Notes: generated by a model not told the origin, from the sequence alone. Numbered from the stretch's first letter, positions 43,851 through 56,778 are shown. The stretch is 64,000 bases of DNA from Adiantum capillus-veneris (GCA_014529385.2 CM043953.1:86268342-86332341), one strand, 5' to 3'. Numbers and translations are program-made.

Positions 43851-45768
43851 GGATATATATAGAAAGCCTTCATGGAAGCTGTGGGCTTTGGGCCTCACCT
43901 ATGTTTTCTGGTAAGTGTACTAGGAGCTAGAAGCTAGTCAGAGCTCCTATTCAACGATAGAGTTGTGGGTTCCTTTGAGGTCAAAAGGTCTATTAAGCAG
44001 GGATGCCCACTAGTCCCCCCTGCTTTTCGCCAAGGATCACATCCTTTGATCACGACGCTCGAAGCTAGTGCGGAACGAGGTGAGTTGCAAGACCTGGCTT
44101 TACCAACAAATAGCCAACTCCTAGCAAAACTTTTTGCAGACGATTCTCTCCTCTTCTTGAAGGCGTGCCCCCAAGTCATCGGGAAAGCTCTAGAGATTGT
44201 ACAAATATTCTCAGTAGCTTTGGGGTCCCAGTGTAATACAGAGAAGTCGAGGCTGATCTCCCTTTCGAAAAATGACTCATTTGACCCTTCTGAGTGGTCG
44301 GGGGAGATTGTCACAAAAGGGAATATCTTCAGACATCTGGGAGCTCCCTTTGGGGTGGACGTAACTCACAAGCAAAGATTTGAGTGGGTGCTTGAAAAAA
44401 TCAAAAGAAAAATGAGTAGGTGGGAGTATGCTCTTCTCCCCTTCCCAAGTTGGATAAAAGTGATAAATGCCTTTATGATTCCTTATATTGCCTTCACTAG
44501 CCTGCTTCTCAAGATGGCTAAGTGTCACTGAAAAGAGTTCTTAAAACCAGTAAAAAGGTTTTTATGAAAAAACAACACGAAATCCTCCATGCCATGGCGA
44601 TGGGTCCGTTGGGAATCAGTTTCTCGGCTGGAGAATCAAGGAGGCCTCGGAATTCTAAACCATGTGGCCCATGCAGAAGCTTGTTGCGCCAAATTTTTTG
44701 TTTCCTTGGCTAAACAGGATCAAGTTTCGGCTGTCATGATCAAAGATATGATAGAAGCAACTAAACTTGGCTCGAAAGGTGGAAAGTGGAGAGGGGTGGA
44801 GGCTCATGACAAGCTGCTAGCCCCAACGTGGTCTTCCCTAAGACTGGGGGGCAACTCAGGAGAATTTGTAAGAAAATGCAATAGAGGAGATGGAGTCTTA
44901 AACTGGGGGGAAAAAACTAGATACTTCAGGAACTCCATTTTGCATTTGTCCCCCTGGCTTTCCAAAGTTGTAGATTCGCCTCAAATTCCCTATTGGATAG
45001 AGACAGCCAGGAAGCTGAATAATAAGGGTCTGAATCGACTGGGGCACTTCTAGAACAGTGACAACAAGAGTTGGAAAACCATAGACCTTCTGGTTACCCA
45101 ATACCAACTGAATAGCTTGGAGGTCTTGCTGGTCCACAAAGTGATGAAAGATCTTGACAATATAGTGATGCCTATCTGTGATTTGGAGTTTGACTAGAAT
45201 GCGCCCTGGAAATGGCCCGGAAGCAGTCTCTTATGGAAACCCCATCCTAAATACATTTATCATACAATGATGCATAAGAAGAATTGGTCTAGCCCCCTTA
45301 ACAAGATATGGAAAAAACAATGGCTAGAGGAAAGGTGGGAGCAAGTAATGGAGAACATCTAGAAGCCAAAGGTTCCACAGCACATGAAGGTATTTTTATG
45401 GAAGGTAATTTGGGATGCTCTACCGATGGGGTGGAAGATTCAAGAAAGAGGGATTGGGTCAGATTAATGCTTGGGGTGCAGGTTGGCTAGTGAATATATG
45501 GCCCACCCCTTCATGGATTGCCCAACTATCAAAGGCCTCGTAGGGAAAATATGCAAATGGATCCAAAGAACATGGAAAATTGGTTTTTATAAGACTGATC
45601 TATTCCTTGGAGGGAAGAATTCAGGTGGTCCTGCCCTCCTCATCAGCACTCAAATCATCAAGTACTTCTTCTTACATAATGTATGGCAAACAAGAAACCG
45701 CCGTGTGTTTGAAGGAGGTCTTTAGGTGGAAAGCTTCGCAAAAATTATACAAGAAAGCAAAGTACTAA
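43851..45768 (+). pseudogene. LINE-C ORF2: reverse transcriptase to zinc-binding C-terminus
   Basis: Across several frames: GFGPHLCFLV, SIKQGCPL (44000), LLAKLFADDSLLFLKA with catalytic FADD near 44134, GNIFRHLGAPFGVD, MSRWEYALLPFPSW, ENQGGLGILNHVAHAEACC, then WPGSSLLWKPHPKYIYHTM, HMKVFLWKVIWDALPMG and CLGCRLASEYMAHPFMDC. It copies element RNA at a nicked target site. Stops at 44529-44531, 45051-45053 and 45466-45468 and frame changes near 44535 inactivate it. No endonuclease domain remains because of 5' truncation. Confidence 0.9.
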
Positions 45769-46080
45769 TATGGCCGCTCGAGCGCAAGCAACACTCGAAG
45801 GATTGGTCTAGGGCTATTTGTGCCTTGTTGTCAGCAGAGGGCATGCCTAGGACAGGGGAAAATCTTGGTCATCGATAATTAAAAGATCTCAGAAGGACAT
45901 GATAATGGACCTTATGTATCAAGGATAAGGGGGCAAGTTGATAGGGATAGCTGCCCTGATTGCCCATGTAATTATGGTCCCTCGATGATGTCATGGCTCA
46001 ACACGAGCATGACAAGACCTTGTAATTATTTGGGTTGATTAATATAATTCACTCACATTTGTGAGTTTAGCAAAAAAAAA

Positions 46081-46116
46081 GTGCAACCTTAGCAGAAGAA
46101 AATTATCGTATTATGC

Positions 46117-46152
<36 letters not shown>

Positions 46153-46707
46153 GTATGTATGTATGTATGTATATATGTATGTATGTATGTATGTATATAT
46201 TTTTTTCTAGAAAAAGGACTCTTCACAACAAAATTGTCCTTGGTAGGCCCTTCCACTCAAAGAGCCGTGGCTGTAGTACAAAGTAGTCAAATCTTCCAAA
46301 TTTTTGGGCTACATAAGTAGTCCTTAGTAAAGGGTTGGATTTTGGGTGCATCTTGGACCATTGGATAAAGCCTGGGGATTAGTGCCATATGACAAGCTAA
46401 TGATAATAACTTTTTTTATTATTTCTTTTAGGCTTTTGGAGGAGGGTATTACATTTTTGTATCTCTCTCTTTAAAGAGGAGCATTGAGTATTGTATCAAA
46501 CATTATTTTTTATGCTTTTGAAATATATTATAATCTAATATTTCATTGTTATACTATTTTTGAGTGTGATACCACAATTTTTAAAATATTAGCGTCACTT
46601 TCTATCTATACTAAGGATAATGGGGGAAGGGATTATGGCCCCTCCCTCGGACACGTGTCCAAACCTCCTCACTCCGATGCCTTAAGGCAGTGTAGTCTGA
46701 GCAAAAC

Positions 46708-46762
<55 letters not shown>

Positions 46763-46842
46763 CTTAGAAATCTGGATTAAAGCTCACAACAGGGAAGCCG
46801 TCCAATCGGTCTCATAATAGGAAAGCCATCAAATCGATACTC

Positions 46843-46882
<40 letters not shown>

Positions 46883-47677
46883 GGGGGGCTACTCAGGCGA
46901 ATCGAGCATGCACTAACTGAAATGAGCATCGAATCCCATGCCATGCTCCTCGAAATGCCCTCATCTGGTCCAGCTCCTCTTCAGAGAGCAGTGAGCACGA
47001 CCATGGTTTAAGCTTTGACTGACCTCAACCAAAGCTTGCTGCAACCGCCTCGTAGGCTCGACGAGGTCGATGGGTTCTACGGTAGGCAGTGTGGGAAGCG
47101 ATCATGGGCGGGAACGCGCTTCGGTTGCATTGTAGAAGAGAGTCACAATGATGTAATTATCGAAGATCATGTCGAGGGTGGAGAGCTGAAGGGTGGCGAT
47201 GGGGGTACTGGTGGTGAAGGTAACTGTGGGATGCAGGGGCTGGATGGTGAGATTGATAATCTTGACAAGCTCCCATGAGAGGTCGAGGAAGCGTTGGTTG
47301 AAGATATTAGCGACTATCATAGCGTTGCAAAGGTGATGAGGGATCATAAGGCAAGAAGTAGAGAGCAAAGCTCTCCTTGTAAGAGTACACAAAGCTGCAT
47401 GGTTTGAACGGGCGAGGAGAGAGTGCCACCCCACCCCAATTAAGTTCCAGCCAGTGTTCGGGAAAAATCATTTTTCCAAGTCTACAAAATTCTCTTTCTT
47501 GGATTTTCCAAGAGGAAATTTTAGAAAATTAGGTTTATTTTTTAGGTTTTTACACTAATTTTCTCTATTTTGAGGATAAATTTCAAATTTCTCCCCTTGC
47601 CTTCAACCGGCATTTTTGAAATTGGAAACGGCACGATGATGGGGGAAGGGAGAGAGTAGAGCTTTTCATAGCCGAGG

Positions 47678-47744
<67 letters not shown>

Positions 47745-48110
47745 CCTCAGAGAGCTGGAGCCTAATAGCACTTAAGTGTGAAGAGAAGCTCGGAACTCGG
47801 AAGCTGGTATCTCTAATATAGATACCTGGACTTGGAAACAAGCTACCTGGTATCTCTAATATAGATACCTGGACGTTGCTGCCCAAAGACTAATTTTGGT
47901 GGCAAGATATGTAGTCAACAAGCATCGTTAAGGGAGCTGCCTTAGCTGCATCAAATCTAGAAAGCTCTTGACGGGCATTGCGAGCGAGGGCATCTACGTA
48001 GAGACGAGCTCTATGAAGGCCCATGAGCTTGGGGAAAGTGGTCTTAGCAGAAACGGGCTGGTCTTTGCTGGCAATCTTGCTTTGCTAGGTAGACCACTGG
48101 GTGACGTCCA
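46081..48110. repeat. Microsatellite-rich stretch without recognised gene
   Basis: Contains (TTA)n 46117-46150, (TATG)n 46150-46195, (GA)n 46712-46760, (GA)n with a G17 run 46846-46888, and (GA)n 47681-47742. A hairpin-forming 21-mer GGTATCTCTAATATAGATACC occurs at 47806-47826 and 47849-47869. Open frames around 47015-47434 on both strands lack any known motif. Confidence 0.7.
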
Positions 48111-49468
<1,358 letters not shown>

Positions 49469-49939
49469 GGATATCGCCCACCACTTGAAACAAGAAGCCT
49501 ATTGTCTAGGCATACTGGGAGAGCATGGACACCGGCCTCGCAGTACACTAGTTTTCTCTATTTTGGTGCAAATTTTCTCCTTCTCCCCTCGCCCATCACA
49601 TTTACATGTTTGCATGCGCTAAATGTTTCCTTGGATTAAAATCTTTGTAAACATTTACAATGCATGAGAACCACACACACACACACACACACACAGAGAA
49701 AGAGAGAGGTTAGCTTTAGTGCATGAGATGTTGCAGAGATTGGTTTTATGCAAAATTTTGGACATAAATGAGTTATTACAACAAATCAAGTTTGAGAACA
49801 AATTAGCAGCATAATATTGTTTAGTTTTGTTTGTGCATCAGTTATTACCAAGATGCCATCAGTCATGTAAGCTCAATATAGAATAAGCACAGTTTAATGC
49901 TCAACAAATTGATCAAGTCCCTCGCAGGTCAAGGTGGAG

Positions 49940-50032
<93 letters not shown>

Positions 50033-50085
50033 GGATAATGAGTCTCTCCCTCTCTCACTCACACACACACACACACAGCCATCGG

Positions 50086-50153
<68 letters not shown>
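49469..50153. repeat. 1.36-kb tandem unit, second copy, left half
   Basis: GGATATCGCCCACCACTTG through GTCAAGGTGGAGCC matches 48111-48636. It then enters a long compound tract, (CT)n 49940-49999, (CA)n to 50031, (CA)n 50058-50077 and (CT)n 50087-50153, and is interrupted by LINE-A. The right half is at 54952-55499. Confidence 0.85.
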
Positions 50154-50156
<3 letters not shown>

Positions 50157-50377
50157 CGTTTTTTGACCTAGTAGACAGCAGTTCACTCTTTTGACCATAA
50201 CTTGCTCATCCGAACTCCGATTTAGGTGATCTATAGCCTCAATCGAAGAGCACGAAGCCCTCTACGCATTGATGTAAAGACAGAATTTTTCTGTGTAATG
50301 GAAGGCTTTGCTGTAACAGCATCTCAGAACTGAAAAAACTGTCAAAACTTTACGTTTTTGTTGCCGACTTGAAGGCA

Positions 50378-51298
50378 ATGTCAAACAAAACTCGCAAGGG
50401 TGGAAAAGCCACACTCGCCATGGAGAATGATGCAAAATCTCCAAGGAATTTGGATGCTAATCCAACCACATCATCTACAACAACGGAAGCAATGATCATG
50501 GCTTACTTGATCTCGTTACAAGAAACCGTCAACAAACAAGGTGAAGAGTTGCGCGCACTTGCAATGGAGAATGGTACTTTAAGAGTTCTCGTTGTGGAGA
50601 ATGAGCACCTCAAGAAGGTTCTTGAAATGCAAACAACACGCTTGATGCATCTTGAGAATGAAGTTCAAGAATGTAAACGCTCTCTTGTTGACATGAATGT
50701 ATTGAAAGAGCGCTTGAGCAAAGTTGAGAGTGATCATGTATTGAAAGAGGAAACAATAGATACAATACGACATGATGTATGTGAGATGAGAAATGCATCC
50801 AAATCATGGGCTGATATATGTAAGGATAATGTGGTTTCTACATCTCCTATCACGCAAGCCGTTGTCCAAGCAAAGAATGTAGAGAATGTGGACACTCAAG
50901 AATTGCACGAACGACAAAAACGCTCAAAGAACATCGTCATTCGTGGAATCAAGGAGGAAAGCATGGAAACACCCCAATCTCTTGCAGTTGCTATTGAAGA
51001 GTTTTTTGCTACACACTTTGGCATGTCAGGAATCATGGCTTATGGTGCACATCGAGTTGGAAAACAAGGAGTCCCTCGCTCGGGAGAAAGAGCTATTGTA
51101 TGTACCATGGCTGATGAGGTAAAGAGAAAGATCATCCTTGACAATGGTTGGATCTACCTCAAAGGAACAGGTTGTAATGTATATGAGGATCGCACTATTA
51201 TGCAACAAAATGTACGTCGCAAAGCATATGAGGAAAGAAGCAAGAAGAAAAGCCACTTAAGGAGGATGCAAGTCCACCCAACAAATAGGGACACATGA
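50378..51298 (+). CDS. LINE-A ORF1 protein
   Basis: 306 residues from ATG 50378 (the first ATG of the frame), intact. Residues 1-30 are basic; about 45-130 form a probable coiled coil (QETVNKQGEELRALAMENGT, NEHLKKVLEMQTTRLMHLEN). About 185-290 resemble the RNA-recognition-type domain of L1-like ORF1 proteins: RSKNIVIRGIKEESME, GAHRVGKQG, RAIVCTMADEVKRKIILDNG, NVYEDRT. Expected role: trimeric RNA-binding chaperone of the retrotransposition complex. The TGA at 51296-51298 overlaps the ORF2 start, so ORF2 is probably made by reinitiation. Confidence 0.85.
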   Translation: MSNKTRKGGKATLAMENDAKSPRNLDANPTTSSTTTEAMIMAYLISLQETVNKQGEELRALAMENGTLRVLVVENEHLKKVLEMQTTRLMHLENEVQECKRSLVDMNVLKERLSKVESDHVLKEETIDTIRHDVCEMRNASKSWADICKDNVVSTSPITQAVVQAKNVENVDTQELHERQKRSKNIVIRGIKEESMETPQSLAVAIEEFFATHFGMSGIMAYGAHRVGKQGVPRSGERAIVCTMADEVKRKIILDNGWIYLKGTGCNVYEDRTIMQQNVRRKAYEERSKKKSHLRRMQVHPTNRDT

Positions 51299-54200
51299 TC
51301 TATGAGACTAACTCACGCTTGCGAATAAGCTTTTGGAATTGTAACGGGTATCCATGGAATGCGGGAATTGGCATTGATGAGCTTACCAATGACTCCGATG
51401 TGATACTTCTTGTCGAAACATGGGAGCATGATGCGCAACGAATTCTTGGATTTGACAAATACGATGTGCATTCTTTGATGTGGGCCAAAAATGCAAAGCA
51501 ACGAAGAGGCCAAGGAGGCGTAGCATGTATGACCAAAAAGGGTTTGAAAGATGTTTCCATTGTCAAAGAAGATAAGTATAAACGTTTCTTATGGCTGAAA
51601 ATCAGCCCACCAAATGGTCAAGTCATGTTTGTGGCCGGTTGCTACATTCCTCACTATGACTCCAACTTTTATGCTTGCTTGAATATGGATAGAGATCAGC
51701 CCTTTGTTGAACTAGAGGAAGACATTGCTCATTACAAGGATCAAGGTGAAGTCATTGTTTTTGGAGACATGAATGCTCGCACAAATATGCTACAACACGA
51801 CACACAACAAGTAGACATGCCGCATGTCTCAAGAATAATGGATGACTCATACATGTATAATCGAAGTTCTAATGATGCAAAAGAAGTGGATCACTATGGA
51901 AAGTCACTTCTACATATGTGCAATAGTACCTGAATGCTCATTGCAAATGGTGTATCTCTATGGCAAGGCACCAATGACTTTACATGTAGAAAGCACAACG
52001 GTGCTAGCGTGATTGACTATATGTTGTTCTCGGAAGCCACTCTAGAATGCATACAAAGCTTTACACTTGGTGAATGGAATCCGGAATCGGATCATAGGAT
52101 GTTATGTATTGATCTCAAGTGTGGTAAACGGCCCGAGCATGTAGCCTCCAATCATGATGTGAATCATTTGTACCTACGTCTAGACTTCAAACGAGCACTT
52201 ATATATGCTGATATGGTAGACCAAATGTTAAGCATGATAGAGCATCAAGAGAGCCCAACATTAGAATGCAAGTGGAAAGTTTTCAAAGAAGTAATTTTCT
52301 CTTGTGCGAAGGAATGCTTTTTGGTGAAACACATGTCTTGCAAAAGGTCTAAGAAGGGTAGCACCAAGAAGAAATGGTTTGACATGGAATGTAGTCAAGC
52401 CCGAAAACACTTGCTAAGATTGGATGCAATCAAAGACAAGGAAGTTTACTTGGAATGTTCACACACATACAAAGCACTTGTTCAAAAGAAGAGGAGAAGG
52501 TGGGAAGTCGAAAAACAACTTCTTTTAGCACAAGAGAAAGCACATGCATGTGGCAAGTTTTGGCAAAATCTAAAAGGCAAGCGCGTTGAGAGCTTTGGTG
52601 ACTTGACTCTTGAGGATATGTATATGCATTGTAAGAATCTCTATGAGCAACCCAATGTTGATAAGATGGAGTGTTGTAGCTCCCTTCCGTTTATGTCTCC
52701 CTTCTTTATCATTGAAGATGTATGCCGCGCGCTTGAGAAACTTCCTACTCGTAAGGCAGGTGACCTTCAAGGTGTCAAGGCTGAAATGATTAAATGGACA
52801 AGCAAGAAAACACGATATTGGATATGCGATATGTTTAACCTTGCACTTCAGTATGGCATGCCTCATGATTGGAGTGCAAATTGGATCAAACCTTTGCACA
52901 AAGGAGGAGATGTAAACAATGTGAACAACTATCGCACTATAATGGTTGGTTCTTTAATGGCAAAGTTATTTGGATGTATCATGGAGATGAAGATAAGTGA
53001 ATGGGCTGAAAAGAATGGCAAACGTACACTTGGTCAAGCAGGTTTTTGAAAGCATCATAGCACTATTGATCACCTTGTCACTCTTCGAGTTCTTATGGAA
53101 GCGTCTCGATTGAAAGGAAAAAAGTTGTATTGTTGCTTTGTGGATTTCAAGAAAGCTTTTGACATGGTACCGCGAGGAAATCTTTGGAGACGTATGCAAA
53201 GCATTCAAGTGCCGAGAGAATTTATGCATGCAGTCTTTCGCATCTACCAAAAAGTGATATGTCGATTACGTATGGGAGATGGAATTTCAGAATTTTTTGC
53301 AAGCACTATTGGTTCAAACAAGGATGCCCACTTTCTTCAACCCTCTTTGGGCTACTCATTGATGAATTGGAATGCATGGTTCTTGACTTTATGCAGCAAG
53401 AAGGCATAGAAGAGGTTAAGATTGGAAATGCGGTGATCATGCTTTTGCTTTATGCCGATGATGTAGTGCTCTTGGCACATACCTTAGAAGATGCACAAAA
53501 GCTTATGAGTGTCTTGGAACGCTTTTGCCTACATAGCGGGCTGATCGTGAATGGATCCAAAACCAAGGTTATGCTTGTAAAGACCCTCAATGATGAAAAT
53601 CCATGCATTGTATATAACAATGAGAAACTTGAAGTGGTAGATCACTTCAAGTACCTTGGCCTTGAGGTTCCATCCAATCATAAATGGAAGGATTGTGCAA
53701 TGCGTCGCTTGGAAGCCGGAAAGAGGGCCTATTATGCATTTGAGAACATGTGCAATGCAGGAGAGATCAAGTGTTGGGCTCTCAAAAAGTACCTCTTTGA
53801 CACATTGGTGACACCGGTGCTTCTTTATGGAGTGGAGGTGTGGGGTGGAAGCATCGGGAAGTCTACTTGGAAAGAGTTTGAGAATGTCCAAAAGCGTTTT
53901 CTCACCAACTTTCTCCAAGTCAAGACACAAACACCCTACATGCTCTTACTTCTTGAGTCTGGATTGCTTCCCATTGAGGTCTTGGGCATGCAAAGGGTTG
54001 TGGAGTACATGCGTAAGACACAACCTAGCCCTTTGCATCGACTTCCTAGAATCGCATATGAAGCAAGTCAAATGGTTCAAAAGACATGCAAGAGCAAAAT
54101 ACTAAGTTCGGGGTGGATGCTTGATATCAAGAAATGGTTTTGAAGATGGGATGCATGTCACTTGGTCAAGGATGCGTCGATCGACTCCCAAGTTAATGAG

Positions 54201-54674
54201 GCCTTCTTACAATGCCAATGTATCACGGCTTGGGAGAAATCCGGAGGTTCTCGCTTCAGCCATTACACCACACACATTGCCCCAAACTACAAATCTCTCT
54301 TCTTCTCAGAACGAGGTAACCGAACCCATTCCTACATCCTTGAGCCCATCCCGTTGAGTGCGATCCGCACCATTGCCTCCATTCGTCTTAGCTCCCATTC
54401 TCTAAGCTGCGAGACAGGACGTTGGGGCACTAGCGAGGAGTGTCATCGACTTTGCACCTTATGCCCTCGTCAAGTGCGAGAGAGTGAGTACCACACACTA
54501 CTTGAGTGCTCAGCTTTTGACCACATTAGGTCCTCTTTTCCTCATATATTCAGCCATGATCTCTCCCTACATACCTTCCTCTCCCAACCACGATGTGGAC
54601 TCTCTATTGCGACGCTCATTTCAGCCATTTTTGAGCATCGAGAGTCACTTATGAACTCCACTCACACCACATGA
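51295..54674 (+). pseudogene. LINE-A ORF2: endonuclease and reverse transcriptase (few lesions)
   Basis: The APE-type endonuclease spans residues 1 to about 265: SFWNCNGYPWN, ILLVETWEHD, VIVFGDMNARTN, VIDYMLFSEA, and the terminal SDH in NPESDHRMLCIDL. Reverse transcriptase follows: AEMIKWTSKKTR, NNYRTIMVGSLMAKLF, YCCFVDFKKAFDMV, QGCPLSSTLFGLL, catalytic LLYADDVVLLA near 53450, NGSKTKVML, FKYLGLEV. The C-terminal motif is CTLCPRQVRESEYHTLLEC. Lesions: TGA at 51931-51933, TGA at 53047-53049 (Arg expected, CGA), a frameshift near 53320, and TGA at 54141-54143. Few lesions for about 1,120 residues suggest a rather recent insertion. Confidence 0.9.
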
Positions 54675-54728
54675 CATGTTCATTTGGTCCCATAGGTCAT
54701 ATTTGACCTCCCAGGACGATAATAGAAC

Positions 54729-54734
54729 TATCTA

Positions 54735-54786
<52 letters not shown>
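54729..54786. repeat. (CTAT)n/(CT)n tract at the LINE-A 3' end
   Basis: CTATCTATCTAT passes into about 46 bp of (CT)n; it separates LINE-A from the right half of the tandem unit. Confidence 0.95.
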
Positions 54787-54788
<2 letters not shown>

Positions 54789-54900
54789 ATTTGGAATGCC
54801 CCAGTTCATTGTTGTTGAAGACCAAGTAGAGCCCCTTTGAGGGTAGATGATTGTAGGTTTTAGCAACGGCTTTGAGAAAATGAGCTTTGTGTGGCCTGAG

Positions 54901-54965
<65 letters not shown>

Positions 54966-55054
54966 CTCAAAGCCGTTGCTACAAACCTACAATCATCTAC
55001 CCTCAAAGGGGCTCTACTTGGTCTTCAACGGCAATGAATTGGGGCATTCCAAAT

Positions 55055-55057
<3 letters not shown>
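54786..55057. repeat. 100-bp inverted repeat around a (CT)n loop
   Basis: 54786-54884 and 54958-55057 are reverse complements with one gap and about three mismatches. The outer (CT)n (to 54786) and (GA)n (55058-55101) extend the complementarity. The spacer 54885-54957 is mostly (CT)n. The right arm belongs to the tandem unit; the left arm is an added inverted copy. Confidence 0.88.
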
Positions 55058-55105
<48 letters not shown>

Positions 55106-55499
55106 GATGCCACCTCTGGCATGCGGCACTTATATAGTGACCTCATCAAAGAGTAGTGCCCCGTCTCTCTTATCTACATCAGCTCCCCTACGGCCTTTTG
55201 CATAGCTGCAAGCTACAACCGGCAATGTCCACCTTGGTGTGTTCTGGGGGGGTCAGCATGTGCCTACCTCATCTTCTGTCACTCCAACACTCCATGAAAG
55301 CAATGGCGACAACAATAATAAGTTCAATGTCGTGCTTGATCGGTGGCAGCTCTTGCTTGGTTCCAGCTCGCTTGGGAGGGGTTTTGAGGGCGAGCAGTGG
55401 AGGATGTTGTCAGGCTCTATGCATGTGAGGTAGGTTGTATGGAGCCGAGGGAGTAGTAAGTAATGCAATGGGTCGGGTGGATCTCGATGAACCGTCCCC
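54952..55499. repeat. 1.36-kb tandem unit, second copy, right half
   Basis: CTCATTTTCTCAAAGCCGTTGC through GATGAACCGTCCC matches 48896-49468. It resumes after LINE-A and the inverted left arm, which shows that LINE-A entered within the second copy. Confidence 0.85.
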
Positions 55500-55833
55500 A
55501 ACTCTCCAGATCTTGATGGTGCACTCGGCCATAGCTTGGCAATCGCTGTCTCTTACTCAATACGGGCTTGCTCCATTTCCCTCTCTTGCTTCAACCTTCA
55601 CGCACAAGGCATGAGCTAGGGTGCCTCGATTTCCCACTCACTTTCACAACCATACGAAATGTTTGGGAAATATCATTTCTCGAAACATATAAAATTTGTT
55701 TTTACACTATTTTTCTCTCTTTTGGGTCCCCGTTGCATGGATGACGAGCAATGCAGAACCCGACGAGGCTAAGGTTCTCACCACCATGGATGAGAGAGAG
55801 ATGTAGGTGCTCTTGGTGCTCTTGGATGACTCT

Positions 55834-55901
<68 letters not shown>

Positions 55902-56088
55902 CTATGTGACCCACGTAGTCGGCTCCCGGGACATTCTCATGTTGTCGCTCCATGTTGCCTGTGCCTCTGTATGTGTGTGAATGTGTGTATTCTATGAGCC
56001 TGCGCCCAACCCCTTATGACGGCAATTAGGCCTCATGCCTTTCTTATTTGCACCTCCCCTCGAGACCCTTGCACCCGTGGAACTGAAC

Positions 56089-56175
<87 letters not shown>

Positions 56176-56449
56176 CCGAGAGAATGAAGTCTTCCCTACC
56201 ATGAGAGAGAGAGAGGCGGCCCTGCTACATGGATGACGGACAGTGCAGAACCCGACGAGGCTAAGGTTCTCACCACCATGGCTGAGAGAGAGCTATACGT
56301 GCTCCTGGTAGCATACATTAAAGGCGGATGTGTCTCTGCAGATGTTCTCTATGTCACGTTGTTGTGGTCCTACCTATGCTTGTTCTTGCATTCTTTAAGC
56401 GGACATTGCTTCCACGAGGAATACAATACGTATACGTGTGTGTGTGCAT

Positions 56450-56531
<82 letters not shown>

Positions 56532-56600
56532 CTTGAGAGACTTTTCTTGATCTGTTTTTATGAAATTTTTCAAGATTAAGGGGTTTGAGGGTAAGAGAGG
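55500..56600. repeat. Unassigned stretch with duplication and microsatellites
   Basis: A segment with GCAGAACCCGACGAGGCTAA occurs at about 55736-55810 and again at 56222-56300. (GA)n at 55839-55898, (CT)n at 56092-56172, a G run at about 56450-56487 and (GA)n to 56528. No gene recognised. Confidence 0.7.
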
Positions 56601-56628
56601 CCATGCCGCGGCGGCGGTGTTTTACTAG
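56601..56628 (+). mobile_element. Helitron-like 3' terminus (plus strand)
   Basis: CCGC-GGCG-GCGG hairpin (56606-56617), 7 bases, then CTAG (56625-56628) followed by T. Hairpin plus CTRR plus T is the 3' end signature of Helitrons. The flank AGAGGCCATGCCGC is shared in inverted orientation with 58543-58557. The 5' TC end is not located. Confidence 0.5.
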
Positions 56629-56752
56629 TTTTTCTAAATCACAAAGAAGGCTTTTATTATGATTCTTCTCAATAGTCTTATGTACGTAATTAGTGATTTT
56701 TGGGTTTGTAAAAGAAGCCTTAGAGAAGAGTTCTTATCTACTTAAACCATAA

Positions 56753-56778
56753 CTAGTACGGCCGGCCGCCTTCGGCGG
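56753..56778 (-). mobile_element. Helitron-like 3' terminus (minus strand)
   Basis: Minus strand: CCGCC-GAA-GGCGG hairpin (56778-56766), nine bases, CTAG (56756-56753), then T. Same layout as 58518-58545. The element would extend to the right, over the minisatellites. Confidence 0.5.

Larger units (their letters stand above)
33061..46080 (+). mobile_element. LINE-C: 5'-truncated L1-like LINE, split by Gypsy-3
   Basis: Left part 33061-33122 encodes QDKNIFRHIDKAYDRI, the start of the reverse transcriptase palm. After the Gypsy-3 insertion (target repeat AACAT) the sequence resumes at 43851 with GFGPHLCFLV, GSFEVKRSIKQGCPL and FADDSLLFLKA. The junction falls within one protein domain, which proves the interruption. 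The element ends with AACATTTGTGAGTTTAGC-like sequence and nine A at 46072-46080. Without Gypsy-3 about 2.3 kb remain, typical of 5' truncation. Confidence 0.88.
50154..54741 (+). mobile_element. LINE-A: nearly complete two-ORF LINE inside a (CT)n tract
   Basis: Runs from AGCCGTTTTTTGACC directly after (CT)n to GATAATAGAACTATCTATCTATC directly before (CT)n. It has a 224-bp leader, ORF1 (50378-51298), ORF2 (51295-54674) overlapping by ATGA, and a very short 3' untranslated region of about 55 bp ending in a few CTAT repeats, not poly(A). ORF2 carries endonuclease, reverse transcriptase and a terminal CCHC motif; no RNase H was seen. With microsatellite on both sides no target duplication can be recognised. 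It differs clearly from the L1-like LINE-B/C family. Confidence 0.9.

Noticed and set aside
47015-47434. Host gene on either strand
   Set aside because: Two overlapping frames of about 90-110 residues on opposite strands lack motifs and are of mixed, Gly- or Thr-rich composition.
50369-50377. Earlier LINE-A ORF1 start at TTG 50369
   Set aside because: A non-ATG start three codons upstream has no support; ATG 50378 is the natural start.
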